Assembly (NCBI GenBank): GCA_021613375.1
Contig: CM038726.1
Span: 8,202,349 to 8,266,348, forward strand
Origin: Megaleporinus macrocephalus
Taxonomy: Eukaryota > Chordata > Actinopteri > Characiformes > Anostomidae
DNA length: 64,000 nt
Reading direction: 5' to 3'
Below the pieces are notes generated by a model that was not told the origin of the DNA, did not search any database, and worked only from the letters and a program-made list of their open reading frames with translations. Positions 11,966 through 24,036 of the stretch are shown in pieces. The translations under genes and the position numbers were made by a program. The number at the start of each line of letters is the position of its first letter. Position 1 is the stretch's first letter.

Positions 11966-13604
11966 GCAGCAGAACAGATACAGGACAAGAGGTAGACTAA
12001 AGTGCAAGTTATTCAGAATACAAAAAGAGAACTACGTCTCTGTTGTTAGGTAAAGAAAAAAATCAATAAGAAACTATACAAATTTACATGTTGAACTGTA
12101 AAAATTTTCACATTGAATTGCATAGTTATTGAAAGACATTGTACAGCTTTTTTTAAGATATTGCACAGTTACATTCTCTTATACCAGCTACATAAATACT
12201 GATAATCTAATCTTGGCAGTCACCCACATATTGATGATATAGGCAGTCAGAATACACAATAAATTCAGGTGATTAGGTGCAGCAGCAAATATTGCACAAT
12301 AATTAGGTCACATCAATGACTTATTTATAACAACATATTTATAAAACTCTCTGAGAATTTTTTTTTACATTTGACTGTTAAGAATAAAATATACATATAT
12401 TAGTAATTTCACAATGAAGGAGTTGTTTATTGTCCATACTCAACACAAAACAGAGATCCCAAAAAACAAAACCAGAAACAACATAACCATGTAATATATG
12501 AGCACAGCATCACATGAACACTGCTAGACCAGGACAGGGAGCAAACTGAGGGTATAAGTAGACAGAGGGTACTGGGAACACCTGGGAACAACTGGAGACA
12601 CAAATAAGGAGCTGGTGATGGGTGTGACAATAGGGTAGAGACAAGAAGGGGCAAACTACCAAAATGAACATTAGAATCTGGAACAATGACACAAGCCTGA
12701 CAACAAGGGCAGAGAACAGACAGGAGGAGAGGCATACCACAACATGCTATTAACACATGAGAATTACAATATAAAAGTTCTACATTTTGAAAGGAAATTG
12801 ATGGCATGAGTGTAGCAGATGTGATAATTGACATTAATTATTTTATTTATTTTTGTGATACATTTTCGTTAATAATTTCACAGAACATCCCCCCTTTTTT
12901 ATTTCATTTTGAGAGTTCTTAGTTGTTCTATATTCTCAGCACCCGTAGTTTTTGTGTCATTGCTTTGGCGTACTTTTCTCCTCAGTCTGCTTGGAGCTCG
13001 ACTGAGAGAGGTGCGTTTGTGTAGTGCTCTTCATAAATCCCTCACTTTGGTAGTATGCACTACAGGGTTGCAAGTAATGTTTGAGTTTTGAAACGTTTTT
13101 ATTGAGCATAGCTGCACGATGTTCAGTAAGCTGTTAACTCCCTCTGGTGGTTGAGAAAGAATTACATCCATTCATTACATTCTTTACACAACGCAGATTA
13201 AAGAATGGTAGCAGGAGCACGAGGACCGGCTACATGAGCAACAGATGTAAAACTTATGTAAATATATTGTATACCAAAGGACTATAATTCCACAAGACCA
13301 TAACTCTGAGATTACATTACTACATCACATGTCCTCAATATTAAATGTTACTAATTTCCATTATAAACCTTTAACTTTACTATTATACATAAAAAGTTAA
13401 TCACACAAAATAACTTATAGGAATCTCACAATAACAGGAATATGATTTACATATGCATAAAAACAAAATAACAATAAAATAAACATACAAACAGAATCCC
13501 GACACTAGTGTGATTATACCACACAGACATGTTTGAAAGGCTTTGAACTCAAGAGGCAATCCAAGATTACCAACAGCCCATATCTAAATAAGCTACAATT
13601 TTAA
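11966..13604. other. Intergenic, possible retroelement debris
   Basis: 12430-12840 is purine-rich (accaggacagggagcaaactgag, gagacacaaataaggagctgg) and open on the minus strand. It resembles untranslated parts of fish retroelements, and a similar-looking stretch lies at 62760-63060. No protein domain is visible. 12890-13260 is CpG-bearing but unassigned. Confidence 0.35.
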
Positions 13605-15010
13605 TTAAGGTTTAAATCTTCCACTGTGTCTTCTCAAAAACCAGACAATTTGCCATAAGACGTCCTACATACTCATTGATTACTTTATTAGAAACTCCTA
13701 CCCTGTATTATTAGAGTATAACATGGAAGTAATATGGTGGTGAAAATGAACACCTGGTGCATTCTAGACATCCACATGGAGGATAATAAAAAATGAGTAA
13801 AAACTAAAAAAAATATCCTTAATATAATTTTCACATAATTTAATTATTAGCAGCTGAATTAATTAATTTTACTTTTTTGATAAAACCTTATCAACGTACT
13901 AAATTACTGGAATTATTACATTTAGTTTTCTTCAGTTTTAAGAAAGTGTTTTTTATCCTAAATCATATTCTTAAAATATATTCAGGGAAGATAGGCACAT
14001 ACAGGTGTAAGGCATTTTTAGACAGCACTACAGTTACAGCACATTGACTAGAAAATTTCACCACCATTCCTATTTGCATCGATAAAAGAACTACGATGAA
14101 TGAACTCCTAAGAATGAATACTAATGAAGTGTCTACTTCTACAATCTGATCATTCAAATTTCATACCTACCTGTAGTATCTCTTCAGTGTTCTTTTCATA
14201 TTGGATGTCATTTGTCAGTCTGCTCCTGTTTCCATTGCAGTTAAAGTGCTGAAGTTGGAGAACAGAAAAGCTTTGATCTTTTAAACTACTACTAAACATT
14301 ACTATTTTCTTTATTTTGCCTCACTCTGCATGTAACTCTCCACAATGAATGGGTTCAAAATGTTCATCTCAAAAGCTCATCTCAAAACTTTTAAAAAACA
14401 AAGTTCATTTTTCTGTGTAATAACTTCAGAAGATCCAATTTCTTATTTATAACATCATGAAACAAAAATATAAGTTCACATATCCAGAATGCCTCCGTCT
14501 TTAATAATATTTTATCCTGATATCACCCATAGCTTTACAACAACCCTCTCAATGCCCCACAAGTACAGATCTGAAAGAAAATTCAACAGTCTCTAGTCTG
14601 CGGAGCTTGTCTAGTATTACATAATACATTAAAACATCTAAAGATCAAACTAAAGATCAGTGGGTACCATTTGTGCCCCATTCAATAATTACCAAAACCA
14701 CAGGGAGTTAATCTTATACTAGTAAATGAACACAGAACATGTTATACTGTTAGAGTAAATGAGGTACAGGCTCTTCAAAATGAAAATACATTCAAGAGAA
14801 AATCTCAAATGAGACTCCAGATAAATGTGAGGAATGAAAATAAATAACTAAATAAATAATATGAATTGGCCAGGATGTAAAAACAGTGAAATTTAATACT
14901 AGGTACGATTGAAAATGTCTGCACCAAAAATAAACCTTTATGAATACAAACAGAAATCTGTATAAGCACCTATTCATTTAGCATGTATTCAGAATCATCA
15001 CGTTTCAGTG
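13605..15010. repeat. Duplicated block Y, copy 1
   Basis: Pieces of this block recur in the 61.7-64 kb region: 13606-13680 at 62572-62650, 13750-13920 at 63285-63450, and 14440-15000 at 63520-64000. The exon-bearing piece 13950-14280 recurs at 61700-61880 and, more diverged, at 19400-19760. Piece order differs between copies. Confidence 0.8.
14171..14248 (-). CDS. Paralogous 26-codon exon, copy 1
   Basis: On the minus strand the exon is flanked by acceptor 'ccaacttcag' and donor 'gtaggt'. Its 78 nt read in phase 0 as HFNCNGNRS followed by RLTNDIQYEKNTEEILQ. The copy at 61766-61849 has the same splice sites and two extra codons, so length differences keep the frame. Most codon differences between copies change the amino acid. 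I do not recognise the protein. No neighbouring exon could be joined with confidence, so this may be an orphan duplicated exon. Confidence 0.4.
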
Positions 15011-15354
15011 TAATCTAGATGCTCATCATGTTAATGAAAGGTAAGAACAAGATTAGATCATACCTGAAATCATCATTTGATTCAGCCGTAAACATAAATC
15101 TAAACCACTGATTTAAAATATTTGCTATACTTGTTCACAATAATAGAACAGTGTATTGGTGGGATCGCACTTAATATTATTATTGTTCAAAAAACACAAA
15201 TCATTTAATAGTCTACAAATATTATGTTTCTGAAAACCTCCTTTTTTGTGTTCATCCTTCACTTTTTTTAGTCATCAAACAAATGATAGAAAACATTTCA
15301 ATATATCACAACATTTGAGCTCACACTTCCCTAGAAGTTAATGGCCTGTTAGAA
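15011..15354. other. Intergenic, nothing recognised
   Basis: AT-rich sequence without recognisable coding content or a clear element. Confidence 0.5.
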
Positions 15355-15990
15355 TCAGTCCTGAAACAAGGGAGGAAGAACCCAAAATGGACAGCAAAAG
15401 ACCTACTCAAGACTCTACAAACTCCAAAACCTTTGTTCGTATGTCCACTACTAGAAAAACACAAAACAAGAATGGTGTTCATGAAAGAAAACCATATAGG
15501 AAAAACTGCAGCTCATCATAAGTTGGTTCCTCAATGCTTATGAGACAATACAAATGCACAATGGAGGAAAACGGACACTGCACACCCAAGCCCAGTCCTT
15601 ATTCAACCTGTGAAGCATGGTGGAGGGAGCATCATGGTTTGGTGCTGTTTTGCTGCTTCAGGGTCTGAAAGCCTTCTGATCATTTAAGGGGACAATGAGT
15701 TCAATGATACAAAGTAAAAGCAGCAGTCTATGATCTAAAGAGACACTGGGTGATGCAACAAGACAGTGACCCTAAGCACGCAAGTAAATCAACAAAAGAA
15801 CTGCTGACAAAGTAAAAGACTTGTGTTTGGACACGGCCAAATCAGAGTCCTGAACTTCAGCCCTATGGAGATGCTGTGGTATGATCTGAAGATGGCTGTA
15901 ACAGAAATATAGATGAACTGAGACGCATTTGAAAAAGCAGAAATATATTCTGACCTGGTTTATTATACAGCTGGATTTAAATAAACCCAG
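15355..15990 (+). pseudogene. Tc1-like transposase remnant
   Basis: The plus-strand translation, with frame changes, gives hallmark Tc1 phrases. They include KHGGGSIMVWCCFAASG near 15615-15665 and LQQDSDPKHASKSTKELL near 15755-15805, followed by PNQSPELQP near 15840-15865. The second phrase contains the conserved D of the DDE triad. Upstream text matches the region preceding the first catalytic aspartate. Stops and frameshifts interrupt the frame, and no TIRs are visible. This is a dead Tc1/mariner copy of a kind very common in fish. Confidence 0.85.
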
Positions 15991-16460
15991 TACCAGTATT
16001 TAAACTCCTTCAAGTAAAATATTAGCAGAGCCTTGTTGTCCTCACAATCCATCTAGAATTGTGAGTGATCTGAATATCCAATAGAACAGTCTAAGGTTTT
16101 AGAGAAATTCCTGGGCTGACTGAAGATGTTTAAGAAAAGCTAAGTAATGATCAATTATATTATCCAATTAAAAGGTGGGAGAGCAGCTGGACCTATATAA
16201 AGAATTCAAAGACAAAATAGCAACCCCACTGTTAGATATACATAAAGAACTTCTTGTTTTTAATGTACCTGTAATATTTATTAGTCTTAAAAACAAACTG
16301 ATTGAAACTAAAGTTACTCAAGATACAAAAAGATTTCTGAGTGCAAGGATAAATATTATTATTATTTTTATGTTTTGTCATGAGCATAGCTAGTAACATT
16401 TATATGATAAAACTGACACCTATGTGTTCATCCAGGCTTGAGGCTTCTGATTGGCTGACT
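15991..16460 (+). mobile_element. Possible L1-like RT fragment
   Basis: The ORF from 16175 begins with EQLDLYKEFKDKIATPLLDIHKELL, resembling the L1 segment just before the RT domain ('wYK.FkdilaplLl.iy'). Nothing downstream matches RT motifs, so the fragment is short and the call weak. Confidence 0.3.
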
Positions 16461-16481
16461 GCTGAATAAAGTGGCCAATAA

Positions 16482-16530
16482 ATGCAGAGACTGGAAGAGA
16501 TCCTTTCATTCCAGAACTATGAGAGGAAAG
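16482..16530 (+). CDS. Possible short first coding exon
   Basis: ATG at 16482 opens 16 codons (MQRLEEILSFQNYERK) and ends in a good donor, ag/gtgagt, in phase 1. No downstream partner exon was recognised and the peptide is too short to identify. It may be coincidental. Confidence 0.2.
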
Positions 16531-18844
16531 GTGAGTGTTCCTACTATTTTCCTACATCTGCATTTTGCTGACAGATCCAAAATTCATGAAACTCGAGTTT
16601 CCTCAAAAGCCCTCTGGATCTTTACTACTTCCTTTCCTGATAGAGTGTTTAAATTGGTGAATCATTTTCAGACTGTTTTCGAGCTGTAAACAGGCTTTAC
16701 ATTTTGCATACCAAATACACACCATGAGAAAGTAAATGTACATATTCAGGTGTAGTGAATCTAACAATTTCTTCATGGTTCTATATTATTGTATTACATT
16801 TGAAATTTATTGTGAATATTTTTTCTTGACAGGTCAGCATTTCAACTGTGCTCAACCTTTCAACTATTTATTTTCTACAGACATATAAAGTAGGTTCCAG
16901 TATTTGTTTAGTTTTTATGCTGACATTGTATAGATAACTGATAGTTTAAAATCATCCAATTAAAGGAACCATGTTTTTCAGCATTGCCTAAGATGTATGA
17001 CTGATGTATGAATACCTTTCCTTCATTGTTGTTCTTTCTCTGAAAGATGAATAGATACGTGTTAAACTGCACTGATGTTCTGTATTTCTTGACTTGCTAA
17101 AACTTTCAAAGCAACAAGAACTTCCAAAAAGTTGTTTGTCATTTAATTAATATTGCTGATAAACCACCCAAATGTGAATACAAGAGAGAGACTGTAACAG
17201 AACCCATAACAAAACCCATCCGTGTGACTTGTGACCAGAATCATCGGCCAGTGCATTATGGACCGCCACGTGCAGGCTGAAGAATGGGGAAAGGTTGAAT
17301 GGAAAATGGAAATTATTTGAATTAATTGTTACATTTTTTTTAACATGACTAATTTATTTATGAACTGCTTGAGCATAAATTCATCTTGTTATTCTTTGTT
17401 CTTACTGAATTTTGAACGTTAAATGATTTTACATACTTGTCCTAAATTATACAGATTGAATCTGTTCTTGCTTATGGAAAACATATAATTCAATAAAATC
17501 TATAATGATCATAACAAAGTCTATTAACCCTAAACTGACCACCTGGTGATACTGTCCTGCAGGCCTCACTACTCGCTAGCTGATACATATGCCTCACTCA
17601 AGTTTCTCTCAATGGGCCCTGACTACCTTTCTGACTATCAGGATACAAAAACACATAACTATGATGCCTTATAGTTGCATTTCACTGAAATGCAGTTTTA
17701 ATGATAAACAAGACACATGAGTAGAATAAATACGTTTTTAATTTAGGGGTATAGGGGCTAGCTGACACCAGGAGGGAGTCCTGAAAAGACCTTACGCCCA
17801 GTAGCAGTTCTGCAGACTAATCTGAACTGAAAGTAAATTCTTTATTCTCGTCTGTTGCAACATAAAATTCTACGGTTTGACTAAATCCATTTTATGATAA
17901 TCTTAACCTGAACTGACCTGCCCTGATTTTAATAACAGTCTGAAACAAAAAAAGAGCAAAGTAATGTGAGCAATAAAGTTAGTTTTGTTTTTACATGTAT
18001 AATTTGTTTCTTCTGTAATTTTCCAAATGATTAATGCTAAATGTTACTATGTGTGAATGATCTTTACCTTTAACCTAGACTGTCAGCTACATTTAGACTA
18101 ATTGTTTAATTAATGCCTTTAATTTACTTGTAAACTTGTACTATATGCAAAAAACAAAAAACAAAACGGCTGTTAATCATGATGGTGGAATCATCAGGGT
18201 CTGGCAAGTGGGGTGTCAAGCTGTGCCCACCCAAAAGGAGTCTGAAACTGAGTGACTGAGAAGCTGCATAGTGTTTTAATTGGAGCTGCTAGGTTTTGTG
18301 CTGTAGGATTGTGTTAAAATCAGGCTGGCCAATGAGAGACAGACAGAAATACCTGCAGCATCACTCGCTCAGTTTTAGCTCCTGTAAGAGAAGATCTTCC
18401 GGTGTTATATTGTTTTATAGAATGGTACGTACCCAGTGTGTGCATCGTTTAGTCAAAAGGCGTTTCAGGGTTTTCAGAGTGTTTAGAGAAAAACTAACTT
18501 CATTTGACTTGATGTCAAAGAGACCACTACGGTAAAAACAACATCTGTGTAAACAGGCCTTCACGAAGCTGAAGACGGTGTCTTATTCGCCAACTCCTTA
18601 TTTGGATTGTCCAGTTTTCCTAAAAACGTCTCAATAGCAATATTTCACCATTAGACGGCCATATTTCCCTTTTACAAAACCAGGACACGCAATAATAAGA
18701 GTGATGATGCGATCAGCATGTTTGCTGCATCTGAACAACAAGATGAATTATAAGAAAAAGAACCGGGAATAGGATCTGAACTTTTCACCAGCCTTTATGC
18801 TTAGAGAGAATGTACATTGCAAGCATGTCCTGAAACTTAGATTC
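16531..18844. other. Intergenic, no gene seen
   Basis: Long AT-rich stretch. Short ORFs (for example 18296-18535) show no family resemblance and no clear mobile element was recognised. Confidence 0.5.
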
Positions 18845-19095
18845 CATCCATCCATCCATTATCTTCCGCTTTATCCCGCTAGTCAGGGGGGATTATCATC
18901 CGGCAAAGGCTGGGTACACCATGGACAGTTCGCCAGTCCATCACATGAGCAACGCACACTCATGCACACACTCACACCTATGGCCACTTTAGAGTGACCA
19001 ATCAACACAACATGCATGTATTTGAACTGTGCGAGGAAACTGGAGTACCCATGCACACTCCACACAGATCGGCCCGGACCAGGAATCCAACCTAG
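18845..19095 (+). repeat. Teleost dispersed repeat with (ATCC)n end
   Basis: Starts with ccatccatccatccatta and continues 'tcttccgctttatcccgc', 'accatggacagttcgccagtccatcaca' and 'ggaaactggagtacccatgcacactccacacaga'. This is a well-known fish retroposon-like repeat. The 27487-27640 segment is a piece of the same family in the opposite orientation. Confidence 0.75.
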
Positions 19096-19399
19096 ATTAA
19101 GATATAATACACAATAACCATTTATCAAAAGAACCAACAGGGTTGTGTGACTTACAAAGGTAATTAACTAAATATGTATATCTTATCTATAAGTAATGTG
19201 TAATGTAAAATCATTATAAAGTACAGAACATCATTAACAATTCATTAAATGAAAATGTTCAGCTTGGTCTTCCAACAACTGAACAACTAAACTTTGTTAA
19301 GTTAAACTGACTCTATTCAATTTGATTAAATGAGAATGTGTGGAATAATTTAATCATGTTTATATAACTACTGATTGATGGAGTAAGTGAGTGCTGGTG

Positions 19400-19760
19400 A
19401 GGGGAAAAAGGTTTTATCCTAAAACATATTCTTACATTCAGGGAAGAGAGGCACATACAGGTGTAACGCAAAATAATCTCAAAACGTTATCTTAATCCCT
19501 CATTTTAGACAGAGCACTGCAGCTACAGCACATTTGCTTAAAAGTTTTACCACCGTTCCTATTTGCATCGACAAAGTAAGTACTATGAATGAACTCCTAG
19601 GAATGAATACTAATTAAGTTCTATAATCTGATTATTCAAATTTCAGATCTAGTACTTCAGTTTGCGATTCATATTGGATGCCAGTCTTCAGTCTGATCCT
19701 TGTGTGGTGTTCACTGCAGTTATGAGAGTGCTGAACTTGAAGAAGAGAGGAGTTCAAATT
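19400..19760 (-). pseudogene. Diverged third copy of the paralogous exon block
   Basis: Similar to 13950-14280, including the exon at 19650-19730. On the minus strand it reads HSHNCSEHHTRIRLKTGIQY in line with the other two copies. The donor has been lost (ctagatctgaaa, no GT). It is the most degraded of three copies in the window. Confidence 0.5.
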
Positions 19761-21065
19761 AACTTTACATAATTCAGCATGTTAATGTGAAAGGGTGAAT
19801 TTTTTTTTAATAGTGGTTAGCGATAGTAACTAAAAGTTACAATGTCTGAATTAAATGATCTTATTTAACCTACAAATTATTTGACAATAATCTCAAAATG
19901 TAATTTTTATTCCCGACTGTATTCCTGTTCATCCCTTAAATTAGTTCCAAAGAAAAGCCAGGAAAACTGAAAGGGAGGAAACCAGCCACACAATGAATCG
20001 ATCAGAAACACCACCACTGCAGCTCAGTTATAGACTGAAGGTCATCTGTTGATGTACAGTTTGTGTGGCGTGTCCGCTGCATGAATTTTGTTCTGTCCTA
20101 GGACGTGAGAAAATTCCTTGGATACTGATGTCCTGCTTCCCAAGACTGGAGTCTAATCTCTGTACACGTCCACACAGCTTTCCAAGTGTGGCTGATTGTC
20201 CCGGTCTGGATGAGTTTCTAGTCCGGGTGTAGATGCCGTACAAGCTGCAGCATTTAAGGTGGAACATTAGAATAAGAGTCTGGCGAATAGGAACTTCAGT
20301 CTGGTTTAAAGATGAACATCAACCATGTAGCTCTGAGAGTTCAGTTTGTTGGGAAGGAATGAAAAGTACCAACATTCCCTTCACAGCCAGGAACGCTGGA
20401 TTTCTGCTGTTGTGGTTGTATGTAAGTGTTGGGGTGTAAACATTAACGAGTCTGTTACGTAACAGTTTAGAATTTAAAGCTCGGCCCGTTTTATCATCTC
20501 TCTCTTTTGTAAAGGCAGGATTTGTGTTTGAGGAAGGAACAGCAGTGTTTGAGGTTCAGGATATGTACAGTTCTATGTACTGAACTTCTTATTCAGTGAG
20601 AATGATAGTGTTAGATATACTGAGTAGATTTAAGATCATTTCACTAAATCAATTTCAAAATATACCAAATACTAAATATACCAAATACTAAATGCACCAA
20701 AGCTACAAATTAAATAACGTTTACAACAAATACATTCATTTCATATTTACAGTCTAAGATCTGAAATCTTAACCAACACAGAACACTTTGCAGTGGACAC
20801 TGAATGGACAGTAGAGTCGTGTTTATGTTTGTAGTGATTTAGGGGTCTTATCAGAGTAGTGATATCAGAGTGGTGATAAAACACATAGAAAAATCTTCTA
20901 AGAAGGGTTCCATTCCTTATAGAACCATTTATGGTACTAGAACGCTTTTTGTAAAGACGTACATCTCCCAGTGACTCATTTTATACAAATACAGTTTATT
21001 CTATAATAAATACTCCATAACAAATATTTCTCATAACTGGCTTCACTTGTTCATACGTCTCCTAC
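19761..21065. other. Intergenic upstream of plus-strand exon
   Basis: 19920-20450 has balanced base composition and looks exon-like, but no continuous frame or domain could be supported. 20640-20700 holds a short 'aaatataccaaatact' repeat. Confidence 0.4.
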
Positions 21066-21561
21066 GTTTATCTGTGTAGTACAGAAGTCTGTGTGGACTA
21101 AACTCTACAGAAGTACAGAAACCGTATTACTCTGGATTTGTACTGTGAGGCTGATAACAGTGTGAGTTGCAGATCTTTATCTTCAAAGTTATTAATCAGT
21201 AGAATCTGTTTCTGATTCATATTCTGTGTTAGATTTTGGGGGACGTGAGTAACTAAACAGTAGCTTCACTGTAGTTACTACATGAAGGACACGTGACTGG
21301 AGCTCCTCCTTCATTTATCAACAGTGAGCGTAACGGAATGTTGGTGGAGCCCTGAGCTCTGATGTCATAATGGACAAAAGGCTACACGTTGTGATGTCAT
21401 AATGAAAGATGTGTCTAAATTCCGTGCGCGATGACGTTTAATCTCAGTCTGTGTTACGACAGAACCAGATGTAGTGAGCTGCATCTGGCTCTGGTGCTGC
21501 CGAGTCCATAACACCAACTCAGGCACAGACTGAGAAGAAAAGGGGGAGCGACTGAGTGAAG
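21066..21561 (+). promoter_or_regulatory. Duplicated upstream/5' UTR segment
   Basis: This is the upstream part of the block shared with 4021-4497, ending at the ATG. It contains two 'gatgtcataatg' CRE-like half sites and a 'gatgacgtttaatctcagtctgtgttacgac' stretch close to the coding start. It may contain the promoter and 5' UTR of the lysine-rich exon. No TATA box is obvious. Confidence 0.35.
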
Positions 21562-21856
21562 ATGGAGAGCAGATTGAGAGGAGAAAGAAAGAGAAGAAGA
21601 ACAAAGAAGAAGAAGAAGAAGAAGAAGAAGAAGAAGAAGAAGAAAAAAATGAATCAGCAGCCAGTGAAAGTGGAGGCAGAGGATAAGGACCTGTCAGTAG
21701 GCCTCGAGTCCGGCAGCTTGAGTGTTTTGGCTGAGACACTTGAGAGCACCGGACCTCCAGTACAGGACACCTTCACTGGACAGATGGACAAAGATGCTAA
21801 ACATCTACTGAAAACTGTGCTGGATGACGTGGCAGAGAAAACCGAGCAGCTCCAGA
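21562..21856 (+). CDS. Lysine-rich first coding exon, unknown protein
   Basis: ATG 21562 opens a frame of 98 codons plus 1 nt that ends at a strong donor (caga/gtgagt) in phase 1. The peptide starts MESRLRGERKRRRTK, passes through about 15 lysines encoded by a pure (AAG)n run, and continues MNQQPVKVEAEDKDLSVGLE. It ends with a helical acidic tail, KDAKHLLKTVLDDVAEKTEQLQ. The truncated paralogue at 4498 lacks the polylysine tract, so the run is a recent expansion. Next exons were not found before the window turns to the opposite-strand GIMAP exon 165 bp away. The function is unknown. Confidence 0.5.
21604..21650. repeat. (AAG)n microsatellite within coding exon
   Basis: Near-pure AAG repeat encoding lysine in the exon frame; absent from the paralogous exon at 4.5 kb. 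Confidence 0.9.
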
Positions 21857-22020
21857 GTGAGTAACTGAGTAGAAAGTGAATAATCAATAATAGTTACTGA
21901 AAAATTCATAAATGATACTTAATAATCAATAATAATCACTGAATAATTCATAACTGATATTTAATCATTAATAGTAGTCACTGAATAATTCATAAAACAA
22001 ACAAAATGATTCATTATTAC

Positions 22021-22451
22021 TTAATTAACAGTGAAAAGGATCATGGTGTTCATCCAACATCTCTCTCCAAAGATCTCCTCCATTTTCTCCAGCATCCCTC
22101 TCTCCTCTCCTGTAGACTGCTTCACTGGTATGACTAGGAGGAAGGCGTGGGGTCCTGGAGCAGACAGACGGACACAGAGTCCCACGTCCTGTCTCAGCTC
22201 CTCCAGTGAGAGTCCAGGACAGAACCAGTCGGGAGTGTCCACCACAGTCACCTGCCTCCCAGCCACCTCCCCCTGTCTGCTCTCACTCTGCTGCCTCACT
22301 GTAGACGCTCCAGCCTGGCTCCTCTCCTCTCTGCCCAGGATGGTGTTTCCTGCTGCACTCTTCCCACATCCAGTCCTCCCCAGCAGCACCAGCCTGAGTT
22401 CTGCTCCAGGAACTGACACTGGAGAGGCTGGACTAGAGGATTCTCCACTCA
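22021..22451 (-). pseudogene. GIMAP (AIG1-type) GTPase exon, truncated
   Basis: The minus-strand exon begins after acceptor 'gttgatctgcag' in phase 1. It encodes a short Ser/Pro leader, then ELRLVLLGRTGCGKSAAGNTILG with the G1 P-loop GRTGCGKS. The switch and G3 region VVDTPDWFCPGLS follows, then the family-typical HAFLLVIPVKQSTGEERGMLEKMEEIFGE. GIMAPs are immune-associated septin-like GTPases of lymphocytes. The frame stops at MILFTVN, just where the 'FT' strand should lead to the G4 and G5 guanine-specificity motifs. About half of the G domain and any C-terminal coiled coil are missing. A weak donor (act/gttaat) could exist, but GIMAP G domains normally sit in one exon. It is most likely a truncated gene, cut close to the inserted plus-strand block at 21066-21856. 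Confidence 0.8.
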
Positions 22452-22576
22452 CTGCAGATCAACATGAATGAGGATTTAAATCTCTTACTATAAGCTGATG
22501 ATCATTCTGTTCAGAGAAATGTATATGACTGTATGAAACTGGAATTATTTACTAGTTGGAGGAAGATATTCTTTAC

Positions 22577-22624
22577 TGTCTCTTCTCCTGAGCGGTGCTG
22601 CAGATTCTGGAGTCTCTCCACTGA
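22577..22624 (-). CDS. Possible 5' exon of the GIMAP gene
   Basis: 48 nt on the minus strand between acceptor 'tctgtttcatag' and donor 'a/gtaaag', phase 1 at both ends. It encodes SGETPESAAPLRRRD, similar in character to the SGESSSPASP leader of the GTPase exon 126 bp downstream. Phases are compatible with direct splicing. The sequence is low in complexity and the assignment is inferred. Confidence 0.35.
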
Positions 22625-22932
22625 CTATGAAACAGAAGAACCACATATAATGAAGATTGTTATTAAGTAGTTTGTAGATGGTATACAGTATAAAATCTCT
22701 GTATGAGTTTAATGCTCTTTTGTGTAATTATTTAAAATAAGGACAGTGCTTTATATTTTGGTAGATTTAGTTTAATATTATATTATAACGTATTATATTG
22801 TATATATGTATAATTACAGTATAGATTTTTTTTGTTTTATTTATATTAATACATGTATTCTAGTGTAACAGCTACAGTGTGTGATCAAGGTCAGACAGTA
22901 ATATGAATAATTAAACATATAATATTTATATT

Positions 22933-23297
22933 TCACATAATCTCTAAATGTTCTTTTATAATCGTGTCTTTCTCTTTCAGTTTTATTTCTTTATCATTCA
23001 GTTGATGTTTTATCTCTTTTAATTCTTCATCTTTCTCCACAAGTCTTTTCTCCATTTCTTCTCTTTGTATTCTATGATTCTCTAATTTCTTTGTTGTTTG
23101 TATCAGTTCATCTTGTGTCTCTGTGAGAAGTTTTTCTTTCTCTTCTAATATTGTGTTCTTCATCTGAAGTGTTGCTGTATTTTCAGTCAAAAGTCTGTTT
23201 TTCTCCTCAACTTGTTTCTCTCTCTCCATTAACTGTTTGTCTCTCTCAGTTGTAATAGTATTTGTTTCTTTAAGCTGTTTGTTTTTTTCAGTTAAAT
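22933..23297 (-). CDS. Coiled-coil exon, probable C-terminal exon of Ig/coil gene
   Basis: A good acceptor (gttttcttccag) at 23298-23300 opens in phase 1. The exon encodes about 121 residues of uninterrupted heptad-rich sequence (LTEKNKQLKETNTITTERDK, then MEREKQVEEKNRLLTENTAT, and so on). It ends HLEIM and TGA at 22933-22935. Composition (E, K, Q, N, L) and phase match the coil exon at 26127-26976, so they may be in one gene. No phase-1 donor is visible at its end, so it is likely terminal. The exon-7 donor that would join to it was not identified. It could alternatively belong to a GIMAP-type coiled-coil tail. Confidence 0.5.
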
Positions 23298-23450
23298 CTG
23301 GAAGAAAACATCAATTCAGAGAAAGTAAGTTTATTAGCTGAAAAGAAAACATTAAAACAGTAAAACAGACTTTATTTCTATTTAACAAAGTCTGGAAGCG
23401 ATTAGTCAGTTTACAGATATACAGTACTGAGATTTAACAGCAGTAAGTGA

Positions 23451-23678
23451 CTGTCCAATGAAAATCTCCATTTTTGTCGATTTTGAGTTTTCTACATCAT
23501 TTGAACACGCCAATGGTCGTTTACATTGTGTGAAATTTTCATGATGAATGAACCAATAGAAGTGCTCCAAAACAGCTAGAAAAAATCAGGTTCCATTGAC
23601 TTACATTGAAAGTAAAGTATGTTTTTGGTCTCTCCTGTAAAGTTGCAATTTTGGAGATACTTGTTTTTCACTGGACAG
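23451..23678. mobile_element. Short MITE-like element
   Basis: Begins CTGTCCAATGAAAATCTCC and ends with a sequence whose reverse complement is CTGTCCAGTGAAAAACAAG, giving imperfect terminal inverted repeats about 228 bp apart. No target duplication was clear. It lies in the intron between the two coiled-coil exons. Confidence 0.5.
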
Positions 23679-24036
23679 CGATGATATAGATTTTATCTCT
23701 CTTACAAAAAGCCTGAAAACCATCTACTGTAATATGACGAGATACATACATTAATAAGAAAATTAATTGAAAACAATTACAATATCAGTTAAAAATCTAG
23801 ACACAACTTAAACTACTTTTCCACATTTTCGGCTCACAAGTAATTTTGCTGCAAAAATGTGGAATATTTTTTTTTCTATTAAACACATATTATAGGCTGA
23901 AAACATTAAGAGTTTAAATGAGGAAATAAATAATGGACAATAATTAATTACAATTTTATTATGAGTCAAACATTTCAGACAAACCTCTTTTAAAATTTTT
24001 CTCCTATTTACATTATTTTCTACAGTTTTGTAATCA

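Noticed and set aside
22031..22471. 146-codon plus-strand ORF
   Set aside because: Antisense shadow of the GIMAP GTPase exon.
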